NCBI GenBank assembly: GCA_017476545.1
Contig: JAFUZP010000039.1
Location: 1 to 56,141 of the forward strand
DNA: 56,141 bases
Reading direction: 5' to 3'
From: Alloprevotella sp.
GTDB lineage: Bacteria; Bacteroidota; Bacteroidia; Bacteroidales; Bacteroidaceae
Part shown: piece by piece, positions 24,195-33,903 of the stretch
Position numbering within the stretch: the stretch's first letter is position 1
Layout of the letters: the number at the start of each line of letters is the position of its first letter
Translations under genes and position numbers: made by a program
Notes under the pieces: generated by a model
Told to the model about the DNA's origin: nothing
Databases searched by the model: none
What the model saw: the letters and a program-made list of their open reading frames with translations, nothing else

Positions 24195-25757
24195 ATGAGC
24201 GAGAAGAAAAACAAGCAAGCCCCCGAAGTGAGCGACGACGAACTGCTCGGGTCGTCGAAATTCGACCGCCGGCGCCGCCTCATCGGTGCCATCTGCGCGC
24301 CCCTCTGCGCCCTCATCGTGTTCGCCATCCCCATTGATGGGCTCACGGACCAGGCCCACAAGCTGTTGGCCATCATGACGCTCGTCGCCCTCTGGTGGAT
24401 CACGGAGCCTATCCCCATCCCCGTCACCTCCCTTGTCGGCCCTACGCTCTGCGTAATCTTCGGTGTGGTGGGCATGAAGGAGGCTTTCGCGGCCTTCGGC
24501 AACCCGATGATTTTCCTTTTCATGGGCGGATTCATCATCGCCAAAGCCATGATGGTGAACGGGCTGGACAAGCGCATCGCCTACGGCATCATCTCCATGA
24601 AATGGGTGGGCGACAACCCGAAACGCATATTCCTGGCAATCGGCCTGGCCTGTATGGTCTGCTCCGGCTGGATCAGCAATACGGCAACCGCAGCCATGAT
24701 GTTCCCCATCGCGCTCGGCCTGTTGGAAGCCATCCGCGAGATGATGGCGGCCAACGGGAAGACCATTGACTTGAGCACGTACAAGTACTCGACGGGACTT
24801 ATGCTTATGACGGCGTACTCCTGCTCCATCGGCGGGGTGCTCACACCTATCGGGACACCGCCGAACATCATGATGATAGGCTTCCTGCATGAAAAGAGCG
24901 CGGACTACAGCATATCCTTCTTCGAGTGGATGGTGTGGGGGTTCGTGGCCATGGTCATCTACTTCATCATCGCCTACATCGTGCTCTGGAAGATGTTCCC
25001 CGCCGACGTGAGCCGCATTGAGGGCGCGCAGGAGTTCATCAAGGGCAAGGTGCGCGAACTGGGAGCGTGGACGCAGGCACAGCGCAACACGCTCTTCGCC
25101 TTCCTCGTGGCCGTTGTGCTGTGGGTAGCGCCGGGCGTGCTGAGCGTCATCTTCGGCAGCGACAGCGAGATTCTGAAGAACTACAACAAGGTGCTGCCCG
25201 AGGCGGCTGTGGCCATGATAGGCGGCCTGCTGATGTTCTTCATGCCGGCCGACAAGAGCTTCGGGCACGTCACGCTGCAGTGGAAGGAGGCCGTGAAGGG
25301 CATCGAGTGGGGCACGCTGCTGCTCTTCGGCGGCGGTTTGGCCATGGGCGGCATGATGTACAGCACGGGGCTGTCCGAGTGGATAGGTCAGCAGATAACG
25401 GCTGCGATGGGCGGACACCCGTCCGAGTGGCTCTTCGTGGGCGTCTTCTGCATCGCCGCGCTACTGATGTCCGAACTGACGTCGCACACGGCAGCCGTAG
25501 GTATGATAGGCCCGCTCGCCATCGGCGCGGCACTCACATCGGGCTTCAGCCCCATCCCCGTGGCGGTTGGTGTCGCACTCAGTTCGAGCCTCGGCTTCAT
25601 GATGCCCGTCAGCACGCCGCCGAACGCCATCGTCTATGCCAGCGGCTACATCCCCATCACGAAGATGATAAAGTCCGGTGCCATCATCGACGCCATCGGC
25701 ATAGCTCTTGTCACCATCCCCATCGTACTTTACCTCGTAGGGCTCGTCGTGGGATAA
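24195..25757 (+). CDS. DASS family sodium:dicarboxylate symporter
   Basis: A 520-residue inner-membrane carrier of the divalent anion:Na+ symporter (SLC13) family. The Na+/substrate motif SNTATAAMMFP is seen near residue 159, and its inverted-repeat partner is LTSHTAAVGMIGP near residue 433, where the usual Asn is His. GVLTPIGTPPN and PVSTPPNAIVY are the Pro-Pro-Asn turns of the two halves. An acidic/basic N-terminal tail of about 30 residues precedes the first membrane helix. Substrates in the family are succinate, fumarate, malate or sulfate; the succinate pathway genes in this window favour dicarboxylates. A -7 box TACTTTTG lies at 24078-24085. Confidence 0.92.
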   Translation: MSEKKNKQAPEVSDDELLGSSKFDRRRRLIGAICAPLCALIVFAIPIDGLTDQAHKLLAIMTLVALWWITEPIPIPVTSLVGPTLCVIFGVVGMKEAFAAFGNPMIFLFMGGFIIAKAMMVNGLDKRIAYGIISMKWVGDNPKRIFLAIGLACMVCSGWISNTATAAMMFPIALGLLEAIREMMAANGKTIDLSTYKYSTGLMLMTAYSCSIGGVLTPIGTPPNIMMIGFLHEKSADYSISFFEWMVWGFVAMVIYFIIAYIVLWKMFPADVSRIEGAQEFIKGKVRELGAWTQAQRNTLFAFLVAVVLWVAPGVLSVIFGSDSEILKNYNKVLPEAAVAMIGGLLMFFMPADKSFGHVTLQWKEAVKGIEWGTLLLFGGGLAMGGMMYSTGLSEWIGQQITAAMGGHPSEWLFVGVFCIAALLMSELTSHTAAVGMIGPLAIGAALTSGFSPIPVAVGVALSSSLGFMMPVSTPPNAIVYASGYIPITKMIKSGAIIDAIGIALVTIPIVLYLVGLVVG

Positions 25758-25824
25758 GGCACAACCCGCAGAACTACAGACGGGTGCGGCGACAGGAAAG
25801 GCTGTCCGCCGCAACCGTTTTCCA

Positions 25825-25904
25825 TACCCCTAGGGTTAATCAGCCGTAACCATAGGGTTAGTTCCGCGTAACCCTGCGGTTAGTTTTCCGTAACCCTAGG
25901 GCTA
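25825..25904. repeat. Four-unit palindromic array, 22-bp period
   Basis: Cores at 25825 (TACCCCTAGGGTTA), 25847 (TAACCATAGGGTTA), 25869 (TAACCCTGCGGTTA) and 25891 (TAACCCTAGGGCTA), exactly 22 bp apart, between the DASS gene and ogt. Confidence 0.85.
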
Positions 25905-25964
25905 GGCAACCGCCCCCTCCGCCCCGCTCCCGCTTCCGCCGCTTTATAGTATCTTTGCCACCGT

Positions 25965-26492
25965 ATGGACAAAAACTTCATCCGAATCCGCCACTACAGC
26001 GCGCCCTGCGGCGGACTTCTCCTCGGAGCCTGCGGGGGAAGTTTGTGCCTGTGCGACTGGACGGACGCGCCCCACCACACCGCCATCCTGCGCCGTGCAA
26101 CCCGCGAACTGCGGGCCGTGCTGAAAGAAGAGAGCGCGGCGGACACACCGCACGCCACGCTGGACATGGCCGCACATCAGCTGGACGAATACTTCCAGGG
26201 CGCGCGCAGCACATTCAGCGTACCGCTGCGCGCGGTGGGAACGCCCTTCCAACAGGCCGTATGGCGGTCGATGACCCGCGTTCCCTACGGCCGCACGCTC
26301 CCCTACTCCGCCTTGGCGCGCGCCATAGGCAGCCCCAACGCCGTACGCGCCGTAGCCGCAGCGGTAGGTGCCAACGGGCTGAGCATCTTCCTGCCCTGCC
26401 ACCGTATCATCGGAGCCGGCGGTGCGCTGACGGGCTACGCCGGGGGCCTCACCGCGAAACGCTTCCTACTGGAGTTGGAGACCGAGCGATAA
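25965..26492 (+). CDS. ogt: Methylated-DNA-[protein]-cysteine S-methyltransferase
   Basis: A 175-residue suicide repair protein that removes O6-alkyl groups from guanine. The acceptor Cys is in LPCHRIIG (PCHR, about residue 145), and the recognition helix region is FQQAVWRSMTRVPYGRTLPYSALARAIGSPNAVRAVAAAVGAN. The N-terminal domain is short and lacks the Ada zinc site. A -7 box TATCTTTG (25950-25957) ends only 7 nt before the ATG, so the transcript is probably leaderless or nearly so; no -33 match is seen. The 3' gap before frdB is shared with the frd terminator. Confidence 0.94.
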   Translation: MDKNFIRIRHYSAPCGGLLLGACGGSLCLCDWTDAPHHTAILRRATRELRAVLKEESAADTPHATLDMAAHQLDEYFQGARSTFSVPLRAVGTPFQQAVWRSMTRVPYGRTLPYSALARAIGSPNAVRAVAAAVGANGLSIFLPCHRIIGAGGALTGYAGGLTAKRFLLELETER

Positions 26493-26555
26493 GCATTGAT
26501 TCTTAACGGCTTCGTACCCATCCGCCCTGCACTACGCGTACTGACCCCAATACAT

Positions 26556-26593
26556 AAAAAAAACGCGCACAGCGTACGGTGACGCTGTGCGCG
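26556..26593 (-). terminator. Terminator of the frdCAB operon
   Basis: On the minus strand a perfect 12-bp stem CGCGCACAGCGT/ACGCTGTGCGCG (26593-26564) with a 6-nt loop, followed by TTTTTTTT (26563-26556). It starts 18 nt after the frdB stop. Confidence 0.93.
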
Positions 26594-26611
26594 GAATGGG
26601 TTCCGACGGAC

Positions 26612-27370
26612 TCAATCCGCCAACTTCGCCTTGAGGAACTCGCGGTTGAGCCGGGCGATGTTTGCGATGCTCTCGCTCTTCGGGCAAACGGCCTCGCAGG
26701 CACGGGTGTTCGTGCAGTTACCGAAGCCCAGTTCGTCCATCTTGGCCACCATTGCCTTGGCACGCTTTGCAGCCTCTACGCGACCCTGCGGCAGCAGTGC
26801 GAACTGGCTGACCTTGGAGCTCACGAAGAGCATTGCGGAGCCATTCTTGCAGGCTGCGACACAGGCACCGCAGCCGATGCACGTTGCGCAGTCCATAGCC
26901 TCGTCGGCATCATCCTTCGGGATGAGGATGGCATTGGCGTCCTGCGCCTGTCCGGTACGGATGGTAGTGTAACCTCCGGCGGCCTGAATCTTGTCAAAGG
27001 CCGAGCGGTCAACCATGCAGTCCTTGATTACGGGAAAGGCCGCCGAGCGCCAAGGCTCCACGGTGATGGTATCGCCGTCGTTGAAGCGGCGCATGTAGAG
27101 CTGGCAGGTGGTGGCACCGCGCTCCGTCTTGCCGTGCGGCGTACCGTTGATGTAGAGCGAGCACATACCGCATATGCCCTCACGGCAGTCGTGGTCGAAC
27201 ACGAAGGGCTCCTTACCGTCGTTTATGAGCTCTTCATTGAGGATGTCGAGCATCTCAAGGAAGCTGGTATCGTCAGGTATGTCGTGCATCCGACGCTCTT
27301 CAAAGTGGCCCGCGTCCTTTGGACCGTTCTGCTTCCAGTATCTGATGGTGAATGAAATATTTTTAGCCAT
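26612..27370 (-). CDS. frdB: Fumarate reductase / succinate dehydrogenase iron-sulfur subunit
   Basis: 252 residues, the electron-transfer subunit that links the membrane quinol site to the flavoprotein. The [2Fe-2S] ligands are in [12 protein letters not shown] (about 62-73) with a later Cys, the [4Fe-4S] in [11 protein letters not shown] and the third cluster in [16 protein letters not shown]. An expected N-terminal ferredoxin fold and C-terminal helical domain are both present. Last gene of the C-A-B operon, 78 nt after frdA, with a strong terminator behind it. In anaerobic Bacteroidales the enzyme mainly reduces fumarate. Confidence 0.96.
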   Translation of the reverse strand: MAKNISFTIRYWKQNGPKDAGHFEERRMHDIPDDTSFLEMLDILNEELINDGKEPFVFDHDCREGICGMCSLYINGTPHGKTERGATTCQLYMRRFNDGDTITVEPWRSAAFPVIKDCMVDRSAFDKIQAAGGYTTIRTGQAQDANAILIPKDDADEAMDCATCIGCGACVAACKNGSAMLFVSSKVSQFALLPQGRVEAAKRAKAMVAKMDELGFGNCTNTRACEAVCPKSESIANIARLNREFLKAKLAD

Positions 27371-27406
27371 GGTTTGTTATCTTTGATGCCTAATGGTTCG
27401 GCCTCC

Positions 27407-27433
27407 GCAGGGCCCAAGCAAACTTGGCCCTGC
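27407..27433 (-). other. Hairpin between frdA and frdB
   Basis: GCAGGGCC and GGCCCTGC (plus AAG/CTT inside, one bulged C) form a stem in the 78-base gap between the two genes. There is no T tract. It could shape mRNA stability or translation of frdB. Confidence 0.4.
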
Positions 27434-27448
27434 CTCCGGCCCGCGCAA

Positions 27449-29395
27449 TTAGTTCTTGTAGTTACGGGTTTGTACCTTTATGATCTCGTAGCTGAGGGGC
27501 TCCTTGGAGAGCGTCGGCTTGGCATCGTCCGTGCCTTGGTACTCCCAGCAGCCGACGTAGAAGAAGTTCTCATCATCGCGCTTGGCCTCGCCCTCTTCGG
27601 TCTGATGCTCCTCGCGGAAGTGTCCGCCGCAGCTCTCCTCGCGGTGGAGGGCATCGTTGGCAACAAGCTGCCCCATCAGCAGGAAGTCTTCAAGGCGGAG
27701 AGCCTTCTCAAGCTCTACGTTCACGCCTTCCTGCGTGCCGGGCACGCGGAGATTAGCGTAGAACTCCTTGCGCAGTTCGCCGATGAGTTTGATGCCTTCC
27801 TCGAGACCCGCCTTCGTGCGGCCCATGCCCACGTGCTCCCACATGATGTGTCCGAGTTCCTTATGGATGCTGTCCACGCTGCGGTTGCCGCCGATGGCGA
27901 AGAGTCGGTCGATACGTGCCTGCACGTTCTTCTCGGCCTCTTCAAACTCAGGCAGGTCTGTGGGCAACTTAGGCCAGATAGCCTGGTCGGCAAGGTAGTT
28001 CTGGATGGTGTAAGGCAGCACGAAGTAACCGTCGGCCAAGCCCTGCATCAGGGCGGAAGCACCGAGGCGGTTTGCGCCGTGGTCGGAGAAGTTACACTCA
28101 CCGATGGCGAAGAGCCCGTTAATGGTAGTCATCAGCTCATAGTCCACCCAGATGCCGCCCATCGTATAGTGCACGGCGGGGAAAATCTGCATCGGGGTCT
28201 CGTAGGGGCTCTCGTCGGTTATTTCTTCGTACATGTCGAACAGGTTGCCGTAACGGGCCTCTATTTCATCCCGACCGAAGTCCTTAATGGCTTGTGAGAA
28301 GTCGAGGAAGACGGCTAAGCCGGTATTGTTGACACCGTAACCCTTGTCGCAACGCTCCTTGGCCGCACGGCTGGCAACGTCGCGCGGCACGAGGTTGCCG
28401 AAGGCGGGGTAGCGACGCTCCAGATAGTAGTCGCGGTCCTCTTCGGGGATGTCCTTACCTTGTATCTCGCCACGCTGCAGTTTCTTCGCGTCCTCGAGCT
28501 TCTTCGGCACCCATATGCGACCGTCATTGCGCAGCGACTCGGACATCAGCGTGAGCTTGGACTGCTTGTCGCCGTGCACAGGTATGCAGGTGGGGTGTAT
28601 CTGAACGTAGCTGGGGTTTGCGAAGACTGCGCCCTTGCGGTACGTTGCTATTGCAGCTGAGCAGTTGCAGCCCATGGCGTTGGTGGAGAGGAAGTAGGTG
28701 TTGCCGTATCCGCCCGTAGCGATGACGACGGCGTTTGCGCTGAAGCGCTCGAGCTTGCCCGTGACGAGGTTGCGGGCTATGATACCACGGGCGCGGCCTT
28801 CAACGATGACCACGTCGAGCATTTCGTAGCGGGTATAGAGTTCTACGGTGCCCTTGTTCACCTGGCACATCAGGGAACTGTAGGCACCGAGCAGCAGTTG
28901 CTGACCCGTCTGCCCCTTGGCGTAGAAAGTACGGCTCACCTGCGCGCCGCCGAAGGAGCGGTTAGCCAGCATACCGCCGTACTCGCGGGCAAAGGGCACG
29001 CCCTGAGCCACGCATTGGTCGATGATATTCGCACTCACCTCGGCAAGGCGATAGACGTTAGCCTCGCGTGCGCGGTAGTCACCGCCCTTCACGGTGTCGT
29101 AGAACAGGCGATATACCGAGTCACCGTCGTTCTGGTAGTTCTTAGCGGCGTTGATGCCGCCCTGCGCGGCGATGGAGTGGGCGCGGCGGGGTGAGTCCTG
29201 TATGCAAAAGTTAAGGACATGGAATCCCATCTCGCCGAGACTGGCAGCTGCACTAGCACCTGCCAATCCCGTACCTACGACAATGACGTCGAGCTTACGC
29301 TTGTTTTTCGGATTAACCAGCTTCTGGTGCGCTTTATAATTGGTCCACTTTTCAGCAATAGGGCCTTCAGGAATTCGGGAATTAAGTGTTGCCAT
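27449..29395 (-). CDS. frdA: Fumarate reductase / succinate dehydrogenase flavoprotein subunit
   Basis: 648 residues, the catalytic subunit reducing fumarate to succinate at the cytoplasmic face of the inner membrane. The FAD dinucleotide motif is [19 protein letters not shown] (about 40-58), the covalent-FAD His is in [18 protein letters not shown], and the substrate site includes [10 protein letters not shown] and the C-terminal ANRLGASAL ([14 protein letters not shown]) motif. The N-terminal [22 protein letters not shown] is typical of the Bacteroides type. It follows frdC by 21 nt. Confidence 0.97.
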   Translation of the reverse strand: MATLNSRIPEGPIAEKWTNYKAHQKLVNPKNKRKLDVIVVGTGLAGASAAASLGEMGFHVLNFCIQDSPRRAHSIAAQGGINAAKNYQNDGDSVYRLFYDTVKGGDYRAREANVYRLAEVSANIIDQCVAQGVPFAREYGGMLANRSFGGAQVSRTFYAKGQTGQQLLLGAYSSLMCQVNKGTVELYTRYEMLDVVIVEGRARGIIARNLVTGKLERFSANAVVIATGGYGNTYFLSTNAMGCNCSAAIATYRKGAVFANPSYVQIHPTCIPVHGDKQSKLTLMSESLRNDGRIWVPKKLEDAKKLQRGEIQGKDIPEEDRDYYLERRYPAFGNLVPRDVASRAAKERCDKGYGVNNTGLAVFLDFSQAIKDFGRDEIEARYGNLFDMYEEITDESPYETPMQIFPAVHYTMGGIWVDYELMTTINGLFAIGECNFSDHGANRLGASALMQGLADGYFVLPYTIQNYLADQAIWPKLPTDLPEFEEAEKNVQARIDRLFAIGGNRSVDSIHKELGHIMWEHVGMGRTKAGLEEGIKLIGELRKEFYANLRVPGTQEGVNVELEKALRLEDFLLMGQLVANDALHREESCGGHFREEHQTEEGEAKRDDENFFYVGCWEYQGTDDAKPTLSKEPLSYEIIKVQTRNYKN

Positions 29396-29416
29396 AATTC
29401 AAGTTCGGTTTAAGGT

Positions 29417-30112
29417 TTAACAAGTCGCGGAACAGCAACTGCCGCAGAATGCGAAGTAGAGCGCTACGACTACGAAGCAGAGCATTACTAGCGTCACATA
29501 AATGTTTCCGATGCAGCGCCAACGGTTGAACCACGTCTTCCCGCTCCAGCCCATCGTCTGCATTGCGCTCCAGAAACCGTGCGTCAAGTGGAACCAAATG
29601 GCCGCGAACCAAACGAGGTAAAGCACCGTGTAAACAGGGCAGGAGAAGGTGTACTGCATCATACCGTAACCATCCGTTGCAGACAACCCGGTGGCAAACG
29701 CCATGCCACCGTTCGCAAATTCCGCGAACATCATGTTGAACCAGAAATTATACAGGTGGAGCACCAAACCCAACACGATAATGATGCCCAACACAAACAT
29801 GTTCTGGCTTGCCCATTCCACCCGGTCAGGCTTCGCGCTCACGGCGTAGCGGTTCGCGCCACGGGCCTTCCGGTTCTGCAAGGTGAGGATGACAGCAAAA
29901 ACAAAGTGGATGGCTATGAGCACCGCAAGCGCCACCGTACCAGCCACTGCATACCAGTTACTTCCCAGAAACTCGCATATCATGTTGTAGCCATCCCGGG
30001 AGAAAAGCGCCACTACATTCATGCAAGCATGAAAAGTCAGGAACAGGATAAGCGCGAGACCCGACACGGACATCACCACTTTCCTGCCTACAGAGGAATT
30101 AATTAACCACAT
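29417..30112 (-). CDS. frdC: Fumarate reductase / succinate dehydrogenase cytochrome b subunit
   Basis: 231 residues, the single membrane anchor with about five hydrophobic segments. It binds heme b and quinone and passes electrons to FrdB. Candidate heme-ligand His residues lie in the segments TFHACMN, IAIHFVFA, VLHLYNFW and WFHLTHGFW, consistent with a diheme type B enzyme like Wolinella or Bacillus. It is first in the operon, directly behind a strong promoter (30175-30205) and a leader of about 55 nt. Confidence 0.95.
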   Translation of the reverse strand: MWLINSSVGRKVVMSVSGLALILFLTFHACMNVVALFSRDGYNMICEFLGSNWYAVAGTVALAVLIAIHFVFAVILTLQNRKARGANRYAVSAKPDRVEWASQNMFVLGIIIVLGLVLHLYNFWFNMMFAEFANGGMAFATGLSATDGYGMMQYTFSCPVYTVLYLVWFAAIWFHLTHGFWSAMQTMGWSGKTWFNRWRCIGNIYVTLVMLCFVVVALYFAFCGSCCSATC

Positions 30113-30174
30113 AAAACTTAGTAGAATTTAAATTGTTATAAATAAGTTTCGCTGTAACGTCCAAAGACGCAGTG

Positions 30175-30205
30175 CAAAAATACGCTAAATCTCACAAGCG
30201 ACCAA
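30175..30205 (-). promoter_or_regulatory. Promoter of frdCAB
   Basis: On the minus strand TTG (30203-30205), 20 nt, TATTTTTG (30175-30182), a perfect Bacteroides promoter. Confidence 0.85.
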
Positions 30206-30550
30206 GTAAAAGTGGGGAAAATATCAACATGCGGGGTGGCGGTGCGACCGCACACGCCCACACCGCCCCCCCTCCGCCGCAACCCACTGAGTAGCCGAGC
30301 ACGCCCGATGAGCCACCCCCGTCTTACACGATAGTACAATCTGGGAACGAAAAATTTGCGGTTCCATCGGGGAAACAAACCGCTTTTATGGCAAAAAAAC
30401 ACGGTTCCGACACTGAATAGCAACCCTATGATGAGGCAAGAAAAAAGTGCGGTTTCATCGGTTTTTTCCGCCTTCCGCCGCAGGATAACATAGGGTGGTA
30501 GATTGCCGAATCACGAAAGAAACGGAGGCAGACCATGCCCCACGCTAAAT

Positions 30551-30629
30551 TAACCGCAGGGACAGGAAAAACTAACCATAGGGTTACGATGAACTAACCG
30601 CAGGGTTACGGACGATAACCCTAGGGTTA
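30551..30629. repeat. Four-unit palindromic array, 21-22-bp period
   Basis: Cores at 30551 (TAACCGCAGGGACA), 30573 (TAACCATAGGGTTA), 30595 (TAACCGCAGGGTTA) and 30616 (TAACCCTAGGGTTA, perfect palindrome); spacings 22, 22 and 21 bp. It lies in the 827-base gap between mdh and frdC. To its right (30206-30550) are two loosely similar stretches, GCGGTTCCATCGGGGAAA near 30358 and GCGGTTTCATCGG near 30449. To its left side of mdh (30630-30939) I see no gene I can support. Confidence 0.85.
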
Positions 30630-30939
30630 AGAACAAGTTTTCGCAGAAGAGAAACGAAAAAGGGGCTGCGCAACGGGGACGGACCGCCGAGCCACGTTCA
30701 TTCCGTACAGCGTACCGCAGCATATAGTCCCCGTAAGCACACACGAAGCGGCGTGCCCGGTCCCCGTAGAGGAAGGGTACGCCGCTCTCAAACCATACGC
30801 CCGAGCGCAGTAGCAACGGCCTCTGTCGGAATAGCGGGAACGGAACCATTCCTTCCGCCAGCCACCCGGACAGCCGGACCTACTTACGCGCGCGCATACA
30901 TATTTATCTAATAGCTGGCGGAAGCCACCGCCTGCACGC

Positions 30940-31929
30940 TTACAGGTTCGGGTTCACCTTGCTCCACTCGCTGACGGGCGGAACGATACCGAGCGTAACG
31001 AGTTCGTCGCGCATCTGACAGAGGTGCTCGTAGCTGCGGTCCAGCGAGGCGAGCTCCTCGGGAGTTCCCTCGGGCTGGCGGTATGTGCAACCGTTCACGT
31101 CCAGTGTGGTGTCCATAGCCATCATGACATTCTGGTACTTCCCGTCCTTGACATACGTTCCGGCGGGGAAGCGGAAAGGCGCACCGCCCATGACGCTGCG
31201 GATCATCTCTACGCTGAGCTGCGAGGGACTCTGGAAAGAACTGCGCCCGCGCAGCTTGATGATAGCCGCACCGCCCTGCGTGACGTCTTTCTTCATCTGC
31301 TCCCATTCCTCTGCCGGGAACTCAGGCGTTCCCACGATATCGGTCAGGGCGCGGCCGGCCACCTTCACGCGGCTTCCGAACACGGCCATCTGCTCGCCAT
31401 GGCCGCCATAAGTGGCGCAACCCGTAATGTCATCCTGCATCACGCCGAACTTTTTGGCGAGCGCACTCTGCAGGCGCGTGGTATCAAGCCCGGCGAGGGT
31501 CGTCACCTGCGAAGGCTTCAGGCCGCTCCAAAGGAGCGTAACGAGGCCGGTGAGGTCGGCTGGGTTGAAAATGATGACGACATGCTTCACGTCCGGGCAG
31601 TACTGCTTGATGTTCTTACCCAGCTCCTCAGCGATTTTACAGTTGCCGGCGAGCAGGTCCTCACGCGTCATACCTTCCTTGCGGGGTGCGCCGCCGCTGG
31701 AAATGATGTACTTTGCGCCAGCGAAAGCCTCGGCCACGTTAGTCGTAGCCGTAATGTTCACGTTGCCGAAACCGCTCTGCCGCATTTCCTCAGCCACGCC
31801 CTCGGGCGAAAATACATCGTAGAGACAGATGTTTGTCGTCAGCCCCATTGTCAGGGCAGTCTGCACCATGTTGCTACCAATCATGCCGGCAGCGCCGACG
31901 ATGACAAGCTTGTCATTTGTTAATGCCAT
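30940..31929 (-). CDS. mdh: Malate dehydrogenase
   Basis: A 329-residue NAD-dependent lactate/malate dehydrogenase-fold enzyme, reducing oxaloacetate to malate in the route to fumarate and succinate. The NAD motif is KLVIVGAAGMIGSNMV (7-22), substrate Arg is in GGAPRKEGMTREDLL (about 80-94), and the catalytic His region is TGCATYGGHGEQMAVFGS. The usual second substrate Arg (LDTTRLQSAL) is also present. A -7-like TAAATTTG is on the minus strand at 32004-32011. It fits functionally with frdCAB to its left and pckA at 51.3 kb. Confidence 0.93.
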   Translation of the reverse strand: MALTNDKLVIVGAAGMIGSNMVQTALTMGLTTNICLYDVFSPEGVAEEMRQSGFGNVNITATTNVAEAFAGAKYIISSGGAPRKEGMTREDLLAGNCKIAEELGKNIKQYCPDVKHVVIIFNPADLTGLVTLLWSGLKPSQVTTLAGLDTTRLQSALAKKFGVMQDDITGCATYGGHGEQMAVFGSRVKVAGRALTDIVGTPEFPAEEWEQMKKDVTQGGAAIIKLRGRSSFQSPSQLSVEMIRSVMGGAPFRFPAGTYVKDGKYQNVMMAMDTTLDVNGCTYRQPEGTPEELASLDRSYEHLCQMRDELVTLGIVPPVSEWSKVNPNL

Positions 31930-32074
31930 AATGGTCTGTTACTTTTATATCAGTTAAAAATAAATTATGCCCATTTATGCGGACACACCGCCCGCAGTGG
32001 GAGCAAATTTAGGGATTTTATTCGGGAATAGAAAACTTTTGCGTAAATTCGCCGCTGCTACAAGGCAAACCTTT

Positions 32075-33883
32075 ATGACGGAACACCACATCATCAGCCA
32101 GCGCGTACAGGCCCTGCGCGACTGGATGGAGGAAAACGACTACGCGGCCTACATCGTCCCGACCGCAGACCCGCACCTAAGCGAGTACCTGCCGGAACAT
32201 TGGAAATGCCGCGAATGGCTCACGGGATTCACGGGTTCGGCAGGTACGGCTGTAGTCACCATGCACAGTGCGGCGCAATGGACGGACTCGCGATACTGGC
32301 TACAAGCGGAAACAGAGCTGGAAAACACGCCTTTCACGCTCATGAAGGACGGTGCGGAAGGCTGTCCGGGCATCGTGGACTGGCTAAAAAGCCAACTACC
32401 CGAAGGAGGCGACGTAGCGTTCTACGGCCCTACGCTGCCCAGGACGGACGCGCTGATCTACTCGAGGCTGCTGCCGGACATTTTCCGCCTCGCACAGGAC
32501 GATGAAGACCCCTTTGACACGCTCTGGGAAGACCGCCCGCCGATGCCGTCAGCCCCCGTCACGGTGCAGCCGCTGGAATATGCCGGGACCGACGTGCCTG
32601 AGAAAATGGAACGCATCTGGCACGCGGTGCAGTCGGAAGGCAGCTATGTCGAGCACATCCTGCTGAGCGACTTGTCCGAAATCGCATGGACACTCAACCT
32701 GCGTGGGGCGGACATAGCGTACAACCCCGTCTTCACCGCCTACCTGCTGCTCCACACGGACTGCACGGCCACGCTATTCACCGACCTGCGGAAGGTGGAA
32801 GGTGTAAGCGACTACCTCAGGGAACGCTCCATCGCCGTGCGGCCGTACGAAGATATCCTTGGGGTACTGAAAAATCTGACGGACACGGATGCCCCCATCG
32901 GCGTGGGGCTCAGCACCAACTGCGGCATATATTCCATATTCCCCAACATCGCCGAAGAAAAATTCATCAACATAACATCGCCTGTCTCCCGCCTCCAGAA
33001 GTTGAAAGTGCCGGAAGAGCAGGATGGTTTCCGCCGCGCGATGGAACGCGACGGCGTGGCCATGGTACGCTTTCTCCGACGCTTAGACGAGGGGACGGCT
33101 GGGGGTACGGAGATGGAAGTGGCGCAGACGCTGGAAGCCCTCCGGGCGGAAGGCCGGAACTATTGCGGCCTCTCGTTCGGCACAATCTCCGCCTACGGGC
33201 CCCACGGTGCCATCGTACACTACGAACCCACGCCCGCTACGGACGCGAGACTGGAGCCTCGCGGCTTCCTCCTCCTGGACAGCGGCGCGCAATACCTTGA
33301 CGGAACGACCGACATCACGCGCACCATTCCCCTCGGCCCGCTGACCGAGGAGGAAAAGACCGTCTATACGCTCGTGCTGAAAGGGCACATCGGGCTCGCC
33401 AGCCTGCACTTCCCCAACAAGATAACCGGGCTCGCCCTCGACCTTGCCGCCCGCCGCGCCCTATGGCAGGCAGGCTACGACTTCGGGCACGGGACGGGGC
33501 ATGGCATCGGTAGCCACCTCTGCGTCCACGAAGGGCCGGCACAAATCCGCAAGGACCTGCGCCCGAGCACGTTGGAACGCTTCGTCCCGGACATGGTCAT
33601 CACGGATGAGCCGGGCGTTTACCTCGCCGGGAAATTCGGTGTGCGCATAGAGAACGTCTTGCTCTGCACGCGGGCAGAAGAAACGCCCCACGGCCGCTTC
33701 TGCCGTTTCGAGACACTGACGCTCTGCCCCATCGACACCCGCCCGGTCCTAACCGCCCTGCTGACACATGAGGAGGTCGGCTGGCTCAACGCTTACCATG
33801 CGGAAGTGCGCCGCCGCCTGCTGCCCCTGCTCACCGATGAGGCCGACAAGCGTTGGCTCAACGCCGCCACTGAAAGTATCTGA
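32075..33883 (+). CDS. pepP: Aminopeptidase P family metallopeptidase (M24)
   Basis: A 602-residue cytoplasmic Xaa-Pro aminopeptidase that removes an N-terminal residue before proline. Two creatinase-like N-terminal domains (about 1-300, with QWTDSRYWLQAETEL) precede the pita-bread catalytic domain. Metal ligands are visible: Asp pair in LLLDSGAQYLDGTTDITRT, His in GHGTGHGIGSHLCVHEGP and Glu in TDEPGVYLAGKFGVRIEN. The length matches the large eukaryotic-like PepP group common in Bacteroidota. The ATG at 32075 is chosen over an earlier one at 31967 because a -7 box (TAAATTCG, 32044-32051) lies between them. Confidence 0.92.
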   Translation: MTEHHIISQRVQALRDWMEENDYAAYIVPTADPHLSEYLPEHWKCREWLTGFTGSAGTAVVTMHSAAQWTDSRYWLQAETELENTPFTLMKDGAEGCPGIVDWLKSQLPEGGDVAFYGPTLPRTDALIYSRLLPDIFRLAQDDEDPFDTLWEDRPPMPSAPVTVQPLEYAGTDVPEKMERIWHAVQSEGSYVEHILLSDLSEIAWTLNLRGADIAYNPVFTAYLLLHTDCTATLFTDLRKVEGVSDYLRERSIAVRPYEDILGVLKNLTDTDAPIGVGLSTNCGIYSIFPNIAEEKFINITSPVSRLQKLKVPEEQDGFRRAMERDGVAMVRFLRRLDEGTAGGTEMEVAQTLEALRAEGRNYCGLSFGTISAYGPHGAIVHYEPTPATDARLEPRGFLLLDSGAQYLDGTTDITRTIPLGPLTEEEKTVYTLVLKGHIGLASLHFPNKITGLALDLAARRALWQAGYDFGHGTGHGIGSHLCVHEGPAQIRKDLRPSTLERFVPDMVITDEPGVYLAGKFGVRIENVLLCTRAEETPHGRFCRFETLTLCPIDTRPVLTALLTHEEVGWLNAYHAEVRRRLLPLLTDEADKRWLNAATESI

Positions 33884-33903
33884 CACTAAACACACTATAT
33901 CCT

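Noticed and set aside
30136-30423. 95-codon minus-strand frame upstream of frdC
   Set aside because: It covers the frdC promoter and reads through low-complexity C-rich DNA.
30550-30849. 99-codon minus-strand frame
   Set aside because: Its C-terminal third reads through the palindromic array, there is no promoter or homology, and composition is not convincing.
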